38,590 bases of DNA, from assembly GCF_001028175.1 (NCBI RefSeq), contig NZ_AEJF01000004.1, positions 1 to 38,590 on the forward strand, read 5' to 3'. This DNA is from Caballeronia mineralivorans PML1(12) (GTDB lineage: Bacteria > Pseudomonadota > Gammaproteobacteria > Burkholderiales > Burkholderiaceae). The position numbers were made by a program, and so were the translations under genes. This document shows positions 8,998-18,175 of this stretch, piece after piece (position 1 is the stretch's first letter; each line of letters begins with the position of its first letter). The notes beneath the pieces are model-generated. The model saw only the letters and a list, made by a program, of their open reading frames with translations, was not told where the DNA came from and did no database searches.

Positions 8998-9992
8998 GCC
9001 GCACCCAGCTTGATGATCGTCCCTTCACGCCATGAACGCGTCGCCGCTTCGGCGAGTTCCAGCGCCTTCAGGCCGTCCGCGACCGTGGTACGAACCGGCT
9101 TGCCTTCCTGGACGGCATCGAAGAAATGGGCGATTTCCAGCGCGTACGCCGCGCGATATCGCTCGAGGAAAAACGCTTCGGGGACGTCGCTCGAGACCGC
9201 GGTCTTTGAATACGCGGTGACCTCCGTCGGCCGCACATTGCCCGCCTGCAGCATGCCTTCGCTGCCGAGCAATTCGAAGCGCTGGTCGTAGCCATACGCC
9301 GCGCGCCGCGCCGTGTTGATCTGGCACAAGCGCCCGCGCTTGGTGCGGATCGTGACGGCAGTCGAATCGATATCGCCCGCCTCCGCAATCGCCGGATCCA
9401 ACAAGCAGCTTCCTGTTGCGTGCAGCGTGTCGGCTTCATCGTCGAGCATCCAGCGGAAGACGTCGAAGTCGTGGATCAGCATGTCTTTGAAGATGCCGCC
9501 CGAATGCAAGATGTAATCGACCGGCGGTGCGCCCGGATCGCGGCTCGTGACGATCAACATTTCTGGCTCGCCGATCTCACCGGCCTCCACGCGCGCCTTC
9601 AACGCGGAAAAAGTCGGATCGAAGCGGCGCTGGAAACCGATCATGCAAACCACGCCCGCTTTCGCGACGGCGTCGGCGCAAGCGCGTGCGCGCTCGAGCG
9701 TCAGGTCCACCGGTTTTTCGCAAAACACATGCTTCTTTTGCGCCGCCGATTTCAGGATCAGATCAGCGTGCGTGTCCGTGCTCGAACACACGACGGTCGC
9801 GCCAATCGATGCATCGCCGAGCGCGCCTTCCACATCCGCGACTTGCGCGCCGTGAAGCGCAGCCAGTGCCGCGGCGGCTTCCTTATTGACGTCCACTACG
9901 TACTTCAGGCGCACACCCGGCTGCTTCGCCAGATTCGCCGCATGGATCTTGCCGATCCGCCCTGCTCCGAACACTGCCACATCAATCGTCAT
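8994..9992 (-). CDS. iolG: Inositol 2-dehydrogenase
   Basis: This 332-residue enzyme oxidises myo-inositol to 2-keto-myo-inositol (scyllo-inosose), the first step of the pathway. The Rossmann motif GAGRIG is at residues 9-14, the EKP motif has Lys93, and the DMLIHDFD segment supplies Asp170 and His174. These match Lys97, Asp172 and His176 of B. subtilis IolG. The ATG lies inside the end of the upstream regulator gene (11-base overlap), with GGGAGACAGG as a likely ribosome-binding site. It sits in the leftward arm of the inositol locus. Confidence 0.9.
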   Translation of the reverse strand: MTIDVAVFGAGRIGKIHAANLAKQPGVRLKYVVDVNKEAAAALAALHGAQVADVEGALGDASIGATVVCSSTDTHADLILKSAAQKKHVFCEKPVDLTLERARACADAVAKAGVVCMIGFQRRFDPTFSALKARVEAGEIGEPEMLIVTSRDPGAPPVDYILHSGGIFKDMLIHDFDVFRWMLDDEADTLHATGSCLLDPAIAEAGDIDSTAVTIRTKRGRLCQINTARRAAYGYDQRFELLGSEGMLQAGNVRPTEVTAYSKTAVSSDVPEAFFLERYRAAYALEIAHFFDAVQEGKPVRTTVADGLKALELAEAATRSWREGTIIKLGAA

Positions 9993-10878
9993 AGCCGCCT
10001 GTCTCCCTTGATTCTTCTACGTTCAGTTCAAGCCGGTACGCAAGCGCGATAAACAGCGCCTGGCACAGGCAGATCGTGCTCGTGAGCGAACGGAACGCAA
10101 ACGCGCTGCCTTCCTTCACGAACAAATGCGCGCTCGCGTGACGCGCGAGCGGCGAAAGCTGGCCATCGGTAATGACCAGCGTCTTGGCGCCGTGATGCTG
10201 TGCCGCACGCACGCAGTACTGCGTCTCCTTGCCGTACGGCGCGAAGCTGATCGCGACCACCACATCGCCCTTCTTCACGCTGCGGATCTGCTCGCGATAC
10301 ATGCCGCCGAAACCCGACACCAGATGCACGCGCTTGGCCGTGTGCTGCAGCGCGTAGACGATATAACTCGCCACCGGAAACGAGCGCCGCACGCCGACCA
10401 CATAGATGTTCTCGGCCTGTTGCAGCATTTTCACGGCGGCTTCGAACTGGACGTCGTCGAGACCGGCTTCGAGTTCCGCGAGCCCGCTCTGGCTCGCCGC
10501 GATAAATTCGCGCGCCACCGATCCACCCGACAACTTGCCCGGCTTTTCGTCGATGAGTTTCCTGATGCGCTGCTGATAGCTCTGCGCCGAGCCGTTCTGG
10601 CCCGTATAGGCTTGCTTAAAGATCGCCTGGAGGTCGGAGAAGCCGGAGAAGCCGAAGCGCTGGGCGAAGCGCACCACCGCTGAGGGATGCACGCCGCACG
10701 CGGCGGCAATGTCACCGGTGCGATCCATCATCACATTGCTGCGATGCTGCTCGATGTACGTCGCCACGCTTTTAAGCTGGCGCGGCAACGCATCATAAGC
10801 CTCGGTGATCCGCTGCATCAGCTCGTCGACTGTCTGGATCTCGGTCGCTTCCTGGGGGTCTTGCGTCTCTTCCTGCAT
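9982..10878 (-). CDS. iolR: MurR/RpiR-family regulator of the inositol locus
   Basis: This 298-residue protein has an N-terminal helix-turn-helix of the RpiR type (residues about 15-95, including DIAAACGVHPSAVVRFAQ) and a C-terminal SIS sugar-phosphate-sensing domain (about 135-275). RpiR-type IolR proteins of alpha- and beta-proteobacteria repress inositol genes and are released by a phosphorylated pathway intermediate. The symbol is used by position and family; B. subtilis IolR is a different, DeoR-type protein. A TATAAT at 10916-10921 and a palindromic operator candidate at 10941-10954 suggest autoregulation. Confidence 0.85.
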   Translation of the reverse strand: MQEETQDPQEATEIQTVDELMQRITEAYDALPRQLKSVATYIEQHRSNVMMDRTGDIAAACGVHPSAVVRFAQRFGFSGFSDLQAIFKQAYTGQNGSAQSYQQRIRKLIDEKPGKLSGGSVAREFIAASQSGLAELEAGLDDVQFEAAVKMLQQAENIYVVGVRRSFPVASYIVYALQHTAKRVHLVSGFGGMYREQIRSVKKGDVVVAISFAPYGKETQYCVRAAQHHGAKTLVITDGQLSPLARHASAHLFVKEGSAFAFRSLTSTICLCQALFIALAYRLELNVEESRETGGYDD

Positions 10879-10915
10879 GCCTTGCTCGTGGTTTGTTCCG
10901 TACTCGATGCAATCG

Positions 10916-10921
10916 ATTATA
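10916..10921 (-). promoter_or_regulatory. -10 element of the iolR-iolG promoter
   Basis: The minus strand reads CTCTATAATCG: a perfect TATAAT 38 bases before the iolR ATG. The hexamer at 17-base spacing is TTCCAT, a weak -35 that lies in the operator palindrome. Confidence 0.6.
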
Positions 10922-10940
10922 GAGTTCTCTCAGCGAGAAT

Positions 10941-10954
10941 GGAATGAATTTTCC
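10941..10954. promoter_or_regulatory. Candidate IolR operator, GGAA-N6-TTCC
   Basis: GGAATGAATTTTCC has the form GGAA-N6-TTCC, the recognition motif I recall being described for the RpiR-type IolR of Sinorhizobium meliloti. It lies in the 199-base divergent region between iolR and the ABC importer and touches the -35 of the iolR promoter. Two direct copies of AAACTTC (10955-10961 and 10970-10976) follow immediately. Confidence 0.6.
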
Positions 10955-11077
10955 AAACTTCGAATAGTTAAACTTCCTATTGCATAGCGATGAGACTTGT
11001 CCTAATCTTGGTCGTGAGCAAGGGGCGTGGACACGCCGGATGCTCGTTCAGAAAAACAACCGAGATAGGTGGAGACA

Positions 11078-12130
11078 ATGAGACTTTGCAATGGCCGAGC
11101 CGCGCTGCGCGTGCTCGCAGCTGCCGTAGCGTTGTGCAGCGCAGCAGCACTGAGCAGTCAGGCAGCGCACGCTGCTCCCGACGCCCATTTCGTTTTGATC
11201 AGCCACGCGCCGGATTCGGACTCGTGGTGGAACACGATCAAGAACGCCATCAAACAGGCGGACGAGGACTTCAATGTCGAGACGGATTACCGCAATCCGC
11301 CGAATGGCGATATTGCCGATATGTCGCGCCTGATCGAGCAAGCGGCGGCGCGTAATTACGATGGCGTGATCGCGACGATCGCAGATTACGACGTGCTCAA
11401 GAGTTCGATGAACAAGGTGACGGCGAAGAAAATTCCGCTGGTTACGATCAACTCGGGCACCGAGGAACAGAGTGCGCAGCTCGGCGCGATCATGCATATC
11501 GGCCAGCCGGAATATGTGGCGGGTTATGCGGCCGGCGAGAAAGCGAAGGCGGCGGGCATCAAGTCGTTTTTGTGCGTGAATCACATTGCGACCAACGCAG
11601 TGTCGTTCGATCGTTGCCGTGGTTTCGCCGAGGCGATTGGTGTCGATTACAAGCCGTCCACCATCGATTCAGGACAGGATCCGACCGAAATTCAGTCGAA
11701 GGTAAGCGCGTACTTGCGTAACCATCCGAACACGCAGGCGATCCTGACGCTCGGACCGACGCCCGCAGCGGCCACGCTGAAGGCCGTGCAGCAAATGGGC
11801 CTGGACAAGAAGATCTGGTTTGCGACCTTCGACTTCTCCGATGACATCGCGAAAGCGATTCAAGCCGGCACGATCCAGTTCGCCATCGATCAGCAGCCGT
11901 ACTTGCAAGGCTACATTCCGGTCGCCGTGCTCGCCATCGTGAAGAAGGACAAGACGACCGACCCGGTGAAGATTCGCCAGATCCTGGAAGCCAATCCGAA
12001 GTTCAAGGCCCGGCTGGACACGTACGGCCTTCAACCTTCGTATGGACCGAAGAACATTCGTTCGGGACCGGGATTTATCACGAAGGACAACATCGACAAG
12101 GTGTTGAAGTTCGCAGGCCAATATCGTTAA
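11078..12130 (+). CDS. Sugar/inositol ABC transporter, periplasmic binding protein
   Basis: This 350-residue protein has an N-terminal signal peptide (MRLCNGR, then a hydrophobic stretch ending SQAAHA, with cleavage likely before APDAHF at about residue 32). A type I periplasmic binding fold of the ribose/inositol group follows (Peripla_BP_4). It captures the substrate for the permease and ATPase encoded next. Position at the head of the catabolic genes points to myo-inositol. I chose the ATG at 11078 because AGGTGGAG (11067-11074) stands just before it; an in-frame GTG at 11069 would lie inside that site. A large stem-loop follows the stop. Confidence 0.88.
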   Translation: MRLCNGRAALRVLAAAVALCSAAALSSQAAHAAPDAHFVLISHAPDSDSWWNTIKNAIKQADEDFNVETDYRNPPNGDIADMSRLIEQAAARNYDGVIATIADYDVLKSSMNKVTAKKIPLVTINSGTEEQSAQLGAIMHIGQPEYVAGYAAGEKAKAAGIKSFLCVNHIATNAVSFDRCRGFAEAIGVDYKPSTIDSGQDPTEIQSKVSAYLRNHPNTQAILTLGPTPAAATLKAVQQMGLDKKIWFATFDFSDDIAKAIQAGTIQFAIDQQPYLQGYIPVAVLAIVKKDKTTDPVKIRQILEANPKFKARLDTYGLQPSYGPKNIRSGPGFITKDNIDKVLKFAGQYR

Positions 12131-12145
12131 TCCGATGTGATCTAT

Positions 12146-12203
12146 TGCGGGCGGTTTGAATTTCTTCCGGCTTGAATCTTCTTCGACTCAAGCGCCGCCC
12201 GCA
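12146..12203 (+). repeat. Intercistronic stem-loop between binding-protein and permease genes
   Basis: TGCGGGCGG (12146-12154) pairs perfectly with CCGCCCGCA (12195-12203), and inside it GCTTGA (12170-12175) pairs with TCAAGC (12188-12193). There is no T-run, so it is not a normal terminator. Such hairpins after binding-protein genes commonly protect the upstream mRNA and raise binding-protein yield over the membrane parts. Here that role is inference. Confidence 0.7.
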
Positions 12204-12272
12204 GCAACTGCTTTCTCTCAACGCGCCACCGCTTGGATGCAAGCGTCCGGCCGCGCGCTTCAAGGAGCCATC

Positions 12273-13448
12273 ATGGGTATAGCCGGCAAGCACGTCCCCC
12301 CGATTTCCAACGCGGCCAATGCGGCTGCTCAGGAGCAGGATTCCGTTCCATCGCCCCGATCCGCCGACGAACGCATCAGGCGTGAATCATGGTTCGGCCA
12401 TATTCTGAATCGTCCCGAATTCGCCGCTATATCCGGGGCCGTGCTCGTGTTTATCGTGTTCGGTATCGGCGCCGGCGGTTCGGGCATGTTCAATCTCGAT
12501 GGCGTCATGAACTGGTCGCAAGTCGCCGCGTATCTCGGCTTGCTCGCAGTTGGCGCGTGCCTCTTGATGATCGCGGGCGAGTTCGACTTATCGATTGGTT
12601 CGATGATCGGTTTCGCCGGCATGATGGTCGCGATTCCATCGGTGTATTTTCACTGGCCGCTGTCTGTCGCGATCCTGTTCGCGTTCGTCGGCTCGATGCT
12701 GCTCGGCGCATTGAACGGGTATCTCGTCGTGAAGACGCGACTGCCTTCGTTCATCGTTACGCTAGCGTTTCTGTTTATCCTGCGCGGCCTCACGCTTGCG
12801 CTCTCCATTCTCTTCGCGGACCGCACGATCATCTCCGGTGTCGGCGATCTCGCGCAGAACGACTGGCTCGCGAACACGCTGTTCCATGGCGTTGCGTTGC
12901 ACGGTGTGTTTTCGTGGCTCGGGCATATGGGGATCGGCAAATTGCTCGATAGCGGCGAACCCCTCGTGCCCGGCATTCCGAAGGTCATCTTGTGGTGGTT
13001 CGCGCTCGCGGCGGTCAGCGCATTCGTCCTCGCCAAGACGCGTTTCGGTAATTGGATTCTGGCCGTGGGCGGCGACGCAAACGCGGCGAAGAACGTCGGT
13101 GTGCCGGTCAAGCGCGTCAAGATTTCGCTGTTCGTTCTGACCGCGTTCTGCTCGTGCCTGTTCGCCGTGCTGCAAGTCTGCGACATCGGTTCGGCTGCCG
13201 CCGATCGCGGCCTGCAGAAGGAATTCGAAGCGATCATCGCGGCGGTGATCGGCGGGACGCTGCTGACGGGCGGATATGGATCGGTGATCGGTGCGTGCTT
13301 CGGCGCGCTGATCTTCGGCGTCGTGCAGATCGGTATTACCTACACCAACGTCAGCTCCGACTGGTTCCGCGTATTCCTCGGCGTGATGCTGCTGATCGCC
13401 GTGCTGTTCAATCACTACGTGCGTCGTCGCGTTTCTCAAGCTCAATGA
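12273..13448 (+). CDS. Sugar/inositol ABC transporter permease (RbsC type)
   Basis: This 391-residue inner-membrane protein is of the BPD_transp_2 family. After a polar N-terminal tail of about 45 residues it has many hydrophobic helices, and the family motif [16 protein letters not shown] lies near residue 102. It forms the channel of the importer with the adjacent ATPase. The start is set at the ATG at 12273 because AAGGAG (12262-12267) stands five bases before it. Further upstream in the same frame there is only a TTG inside the stem-loop and an ATG without a ribosome-binding site. Confidence 0.88.
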   Translation: MGIAGKHVPPISNAANAAAQEQDSVPSPRSADERIRRESWFGHILNRPEFAAISGAVLVFIVFGIGAGGSGMFNLDGVMNWSQVAAYLGLLAVGACLLMIAGEFDLSIGSMIGFAGMMVAIPSVYFHWPLSVAILFAFVGSMLLGALNGYLVVKTRLPSFIVTLAFLFILRGLTLALSILFADRTIISGVGDLAQNDWLANTLFHGVALHGVFSWLGHMGIGKLLDSGEPLVPGIPKVILWWFALAAVSAFVLAKTRFGNWILAVGGDANAAKNVGVPVKRVKISLFVLTAFCSCLFAVLQVCDIGSAAADRGLQKEFEAIIAAVIGGTLLTGGYGSVIGACFGALIFGVVQIGITYTNVSSDWFRVFLGVMLLIAVLFNHYVRRRVSQAQ

Positions 13449-13474
13449 ATACAGGCTCAATAAGGGGAACAGCC

Positions 13475-14266
13475 ATGGCTGAACAAGACACCATCCTCGC
13501 ACTGGAAAATGTCAGCAAGTTTTTTGGCAAAGTGATCGCGCTGAACGGCGTCACGTTGCACCTGAAACGCGGCGAAGTGCACTGCCTGCTCGGCGATAAC
13601 GGCGCGGGCAAATCAACGCTGATCAAGACGCTGGCGGGCGTGCACACGCCCTCCTCCGGCGAGTATCTCGTCGATGGCAAACCGGTGCACTTCGGGTCGC
13701 CGAAAGAAGCGCTCGATCTCGGTATCGCTACCGTGTATCAGGATCTCGCGCTCGTGCCGCTGTTATCGGTTGCGCGCAATTTCTTCATGGGCCGCGAGCC
13801 GCAGAAAAAACGCTTCGGCTTTCTCAACGTGATGGACCTGGATCTGGCCGCGGAAACATCGCGAGCGCGACTCTCCGAAATGGGCATCAACGTGCGTGAC
13901 CCGCATCAGCCTATCGGCACGATGTCGGGTGGCGAGAAGCAATGTCTGGCGATTGCGCGAGCGATCCATTTCGGCGCACGCGTACTGATCCTCGATGAAC
14001 CCACGGCCGCGCTCGGCGTGAAGCAATCCTTCAACGTGCTGCGGCTGATTCACACGGCGCGCGCAAAAGGCATCTCCGTGATCTTCATCACGCACAACGT
14101 GCATCACGCGTATCCCATCGGCGATTCGTTCACGCTGCTCAATCGCGGCAAATCGATGGGCACGTTCACGAAAGACACTATCACCAAGAACGAAGTGCTC
14201 GACATGATGGCGGGCGGCGCCGAAATGCAGCAAATGATGAGCGAACTGGAAGGCGAAGCGGCCTGA
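13475..14266 (+). CDS. Sugar/inositol ABC transporter ATPase (single-domain)
   Basis: This 263-residue protein has one nucleotide-binding domain: Walker [10 protein letters not shown] near residue 39, signature MSGGEKQ near 150 and Walker [10 protein letters not shown] near 172. CUT2-class ATPases such as RbsA are usually tandem fusions of about 500 residues; this one is half that size and would act as a homodimer. Short forms occur in several proteobacterial inositol and xylose-type importers. The start at 13475 is supported by AAGGGG at 13462-13467. It lies 26 bases after the permease stop. Confidence 0.88.
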   Translation: MAEQDTILALENVSKFFGKVIALNGVTLHLKRGEVHCLLGDNGAGKSTLIKTLAGVHTPSSGEYLVDGKPVHFGSPKEALDLGIATVYQDLALVPLLSVARNFFMGREPQKKRFGFLNVMDLDLAAETSRARLSEMGINVRDPHQPIGTMSGGEKQCLAIARAIHFGARVLILDEPTAALGVKQSFNVLRLIHTARAKGISVIFITHNVHHAYPIGDSFTLLNRGKSMGTFTKDTITKNEVLDMMAGGAEMQQMMSELEGEAA

Positions 14267-14318
14267 GCACGTTCAGGCCAACGCCGGGCTTTTCATCATC
14301 TACAGAACAGGATCGAAC

Positions 14319-16313
14319 ATGGCATTGCACTCATCAACCGGATCGCGGTTTGCTTCAGGGCGAACACGCGACATCGTGTGTCTCGGGCGGCTCGCGGTCG
14401 ATCTCTACGCGCAGCAAGTCGGCGCACGGCTCGAAGACGTATCGAGCTTCGCAAAATATCTCGGTGGGTCATCGGCGAATATCGCGTTTGGGTGTGCGCG
14501 GCTAGGCCTTAAGTCCGCGATGCTCTCGCGCGTCGGCAACGACCACATGGGCCGGTTTCTTACCGAGACTTTGGAACGTGAAGGCTGCGATACAAGTCAT
14601 GTGCGCATCGATCACGACCGGCTGACGGGGTTGGTCCTGCTCGGCATAGAAGACCGCGATACCTTCCCGCTCGTGTTCTATCGCGATGACTGCGCGGACA
14701 TGGCCGTCGATGAAAACGACTTCGACGAGGCGTTCATCGCTTCATCCAAAGCGCTGCTGATTACAGGGACACATTTCTCCACCGATCAGGTCAACCGCAC
14801 GAGCCGTCGCGCGCTCGACTACGCACGTCGCAATCAGGTGCGTACGGTGCTTGATATTGACTATCGGCCAGTACTTTGGGGGCTGACCGGGAAAGCCGAT
14901 GGCGAGACGCGGTTCATTGCGAACGAAAGCGTGACCGCGCATTTGCAAGGCATTTTGCCATTGATGGATCTGGTGATCGGCACGGAAGAAGAGTTCCGGA
15001 TTGCAGGCGGCAAAGACAATCTCATCGATGCGCTCACCGCCGTTCGTGCCGTGACACACGCCATGCTGGTGGTCAAGCGCGGACCGATGGGCTGTTCGAT
15101 CGTCGACGGCGACGTACCGGTTTCCATCGACGATGCACCCGTCCATCGCGGCGTTGAAGTCGAAGTGCTGAACGTGCTCGGCGCGGGCGATGCGTTCGCA
15201 TCCGGTTTCCTCGCTGGCTGGTTGAGAGACGAACCGCTGGAAGTCTGCGCGCGCACGGCCAACGCATGCGGAGGGCTTGTCGTATCGCGTCACGGTTGCG
15301 CACCGGCCATGCCGACGCCCGCCGAACTCAACTACTTCCTCGACGCTGCTCACGCAGATCCCGTCCGCATGCGCAGGCCCGATCGCGATGCGACGCTTGC
15401 GCGTTTGCACCGCGTAACGCCAGCCAGGAAAACATGGGACGAAGTACTCGGTTTTGCCTTTGACCATCGCAACCAGTTCTTCGATCTCGCGCAGCAGACC
15501 GGTGCCGATGAAGCGCGAATCGCCAAACTCAAGGGCTTGTTTGTGGAAGCCGTGGCGCAGACGGAAAAGGAGCGTGGCCTGCAAGGACGTATCGGCGTGT
15601 TGATCGACGACCGCTATGGCCAGGACGCGTTAAACGCGGCGACCGGACGAGGCTGGTGGATCGGTCGCCCGGTGGAATTGCCCGGCTCGATGCCGCTTGT
15701 CTTCGATCACGGCAGGTCGATCGGCACGACGCTGATCGAGTGGCCGCGCGAGCATGTCGCGAAGTGCCTGATTCACTATCATCCCGATCATCCGCACGAT
15801 CTTCGGCTTGAACAGGAAGCGCAGATTCGCGCGCTATACGATGCGGCTCAGGTCAGCGGGCACGAGTTGTTGCTCGAAGTGATCGTGCCGAAGAGCGGTC
15901 CGCCGATTGCTGAAGATACGGCGTTGCGATCGTTGAAACGCCTCTATAACCTCGGCATCTATCCCGAGTGGTGGAAACTCGAACCCATGAACGCGGCGCA
16001 ATGGCAGGCTATCGACGCGTTGATCGCCGAACGTGACCCGGCGTGTCGCGGTGTCGTGCTGCTGGGCTTGTCGGCTGCCGTCGAGCAACTGTGTGAGGGC
16101 TTTAAGCCCGCGGCTTTATCGAAGACATGTCGTGGATTTACCGTGGGCAGGACTATCTTCCACGAGCCGAGTCACGCGTGGCTGGCGCGTTCTATCGACG
16201 ACGCGGAACTCATCGCGCGCGTTCGACGCACGTTTGAAACGCTGATCGATGCATGGCGCGACGCCCGCAGTAAAAACGCCACGCAAACAGTCACGCAGGA
16301 GCAGGCAGCATGA
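14319..16313 (+). CDS. iolC: 5-dehydro-2-deoxygluconokinase fused to a DUF2090 domain
   Basis: This 664-residue protein joins two domains. Residues about 20-335 are a PfkB-family sugar kinase: GGSSANIAFGCARLG near residue 50 and GAGDAF with the catalytic base Asp291. It phosphorylates 5-dehydro-2-deoxy-D-gluconate. Residues about 355-650 match the DUF2090 domain often fused to IolC in proteobacteria, which belongs with aldolase-like TIM barrels. It is a good candidate for the next step, cleavage of the phosphorylated product, because no iolJ is present. The stop overlaps the iolD start as ATGA. A CAGGAT ribosome-binding site precedes the ATG. Confidence 0.9.
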   Translation: MALHSSTGSRFASGRTRDIVCLGRLAVDLYAQQVGARLEDVSSFAKYLGGSSANIAFGCARLGLKSAMLSRVGNDHMGRFLTETLEREGCDTSHVRIDHDRLTGLVLLGIEDRDTFPLVFYRDDCADMAVDENDFDEAFIASSKALLITGTHFSTDQVNRTSRRALDYARRNQVRTVLDIDYRPVLWGLTGKADGETRFIANESVTAHLQGILPLMDLVIGTEEEFRIAGGKDNLIDALTAVRAVTHAMLVVKRGPMGCSIVDGDVPVSIDDAPVHRGVEVEVLNVLGAGDAFASGFLAGWLRDEPLEVCARTANACGGLVVSRHGCAPAMPTPAELNYFLDAAHADPVRMRRPDRDATLARLHRVTPARKTWDEVLGFAFDHRNQFFDLAQQTGADEARIAKLKGLFVEAVAQTEKERGLQGRIGVLIDDRYGQDALNAATGRGWWIGRPVELPGSMPLVFDHGRSIGTTLIEWPREHVAKCLIHYHPDHPHDLRLEQEAQIRALYDAAQVSGHELLLEVIVPKSGPPIAEDTALRSLKRLYNLGIYPEWWKLEPMNAAQWQAIDALIAERDPACRGVVLLGLSAAVEQLCEGFKPAALSKTCRGFTVGRTIFHEPSHAWLARSIDDAELIARVRRTFETLIDAWRDARSKNATQTVTQEQAA

Positions 16314-18172
16314 ACGGCACGCTTCGTCTAACCACCGCGCAAGCGCTGGTCCGCTACCTCGCCGCGCAGCAAACCCCGGACGGTGAGCCGCTGTTTGGCG
16401 GCGTGTTCGCCATCTTCGGACATGGCAACGTCGCAGGCATCGGCGAGGCGTTGTATGCGCATCGCGAAACGCTGCCGACCTATCGTGCCCACAACGAGCA
16501 GGCGATGGCGCATGCCGCTATCGCGTACGCGAAAGCGCACTTTCGACGCCGATTGATGGCGGTGACGACGTCCATCGGTCCGGGTGCGACGAACCTTGTC
16601 ACGGCGGCGGCCTTGGCGCACGTGAACCGCTTGCCGGTGTTGTTGCTGCCCGGCGATGTGTTCGTGTCTCGCGCGCCCGATCCGGTCTTGCAGCAAGTAG
16701 AAGATTTTGCCGATGGCGGTATTTCTGCGAACGACGCGCTGAAGCCCGTCTCACGTTACTTCGACCGGATCGTGCATCCGGCGCAATTGCTCAGCGCGTT
16801 GCCCCGTGCAATGCGCGTGCTGACGGACGCCGCGTTGTGCGGACCCGTCACGCTGGCGCTGCCGCAAGACGTGCAAGCGATGGCATACGACTATCCCGCG
16901 TCGTTCTTCGAGCCGCGCGTGGTGCCGTTCCATACGCCCTCGCCTGTCGATGAAGAAGTCGCACGGGCTGCGGCTGCCTTGCGGGTCGCTAAAAAACCTT
17001 TGCTCGTGTCAGGCGGCGGTGTCTTGTATGGGCTCGCGACCGATGCCTTGCGTTCCTTTGCCGAGCGCCACGGCATTCCCGTCGCTGAAACGCAGGCAGG
17101 AAAAAGCGCACTCTCGTGGGACCATCCGCTGAATCTGGGTGGCATCGGTGTGACGGGATCGGACGCTGCCAACGCGCTCGCCCACGACGCGGATTGCGTG
17201 CTCGCCGTTGGCACGCGACTACAGGATTTCACGACCGGATCGAACACGTTGTTCACGCAGGCGAAGCTCATCGGCATCAATGCAAATGCGTTTGATGCCC
17301 TGAAACAAGGGGCTTTATCGGTAGAAGCTGACGCGCGTCTTGCCCTCGATGCATTGAGCGCAGCGCTCGGCGACTGGCGAGCATCGCCGCCGTGGACCGC
17401 ACGCGCGCACGAACTCGCGGATAGCTGGCGCGCTACGGTCGACCAGGTGACGAACGCGCCTCAGGACGACAACACCTTGCCGCGCGAAGCCGATGTGATC
17501 GGCGCAGTGCAGCGTTCCAGCGCGCAGTCCACAGCGCATGATGTGGTGGTGTGCGCAGCCGGAACGCTGCCCGCAGACTTGCAAAAGCTCTGGCGTACAA
17601 GCACGCCCGGCGGTTATCACGTCGAATACGGCTACTCGTGCATGGGCTACGAAGTCGCCGGCGGCCTCGGTGCGAAACTCGCGCGGCCGGAGCGTGAAGT
17701 GATCGTGATTGTCGGCGATGGCAGCTATCTCATGATGAATAGCGAGCTGGCGACATCGGTGATGCTTGGAGCCAAATTGATTGTGGTTCTGCTCGACAAC
17801 CGGGGATACGGTTGCATCAACCGCTTGCAGCAAGCGTGCGGCGGCGCTCCATTCAACAATATGATCGAAGATTGCCGCCAGGGTCCCGAAGGCGCGCCCG
17901 CGATCGATTTTGCGATGCATGCGCGCTCGCTCGGAGCAACCGCCGAGCATGTAGCGAACATCGATGAACTGGAAGCGGCGATGCAACGCGCGCGCGCGTC
18001 GACGCGCTCGTACCTGATCAGCATCGACACCGATCCTGCGCGCCCTCCCGAAGAAGGCGGCTGGTGGTGGGAAGTCGCGGTGCCGGAAGTCTCATCGCGC
18101 GAAGCGGTGCGCTCGGCACGCTCGACCTATGAACACGAAATCACGGCGCGCTCGAAGCGCACGAAGGAATAA
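16310..18172 (+). CDS. iolD: 3D-(3,5/4)-trihydroxycyclohexane-1,2-dione hydrolase
   Basis: This 620-residue thiamine-diphosphate enzyme opens the six-membered ring of the diketo-inositol intermediate to 5-deoxy-D-glucuronate. It has the three-domain layout of the acetolactate-synthase family. The TPP-activating glutamate is Glu63 in AHNEQAM, and the GDG...N cofactor motif starts at Asp470 in VGDGSYLMMNSE, with LLDNRGYG following. Length is usual for IolD. It is translationally coupled to iolC and lies three bases before iolE. Confidence 0.95.
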   Translation: MNGTLRLTTAQALVRYLAAQQTPDGEPLFGGVFAIFGHGNVAGIGEALYAHRETLPTYRAHNEQAMAHAAIAYAKAHFRRRLMAVTTSIGPGATNLVTAAALAHVNRLPVLLLPGDVFVSRAPDPVLQQVEDFADGGISANDALKPVSRYFDRIVHPAQLLSALPRAMRVLTDAALCGPVTLALPQDVQAMAYDYPASFFEPRVVPFHTPSPVDEEVARAAAALRVAKKPLLVSGGGVLYGLATDALRSFAERHGIPVAETQAGKSALSWDHPLNLGGIGVTGSDAANALAHDADCVLAVGTRLQDFTTGSNTLFTQAKLIGINANAFDALKQGALSVEADARLALDALSAALGDWRASPPWTARAHELADSWRATVDQVTNAPQDDNTLPREADVIGAVQRSSAQSTAHDVVVCAAGTLPADLQKLWRTSTPGGYHVEYGYSCMGYEVAGGLGAKLARPEREVIVIVGDGSYLMMNSELATSVMLGAKLIVVLLDNRGYGCINRLQQACGGAPFNNMIEDCRQGPEGAPAIDFAMHARSLGATAEHVANIDELEAAMQRARASTRSYLISIDTDPARPPEEGGWWWEVAVPEVSSREAVRSARSTYEHEITARSKRTKE

Positions 18173-18175
18173 TCG

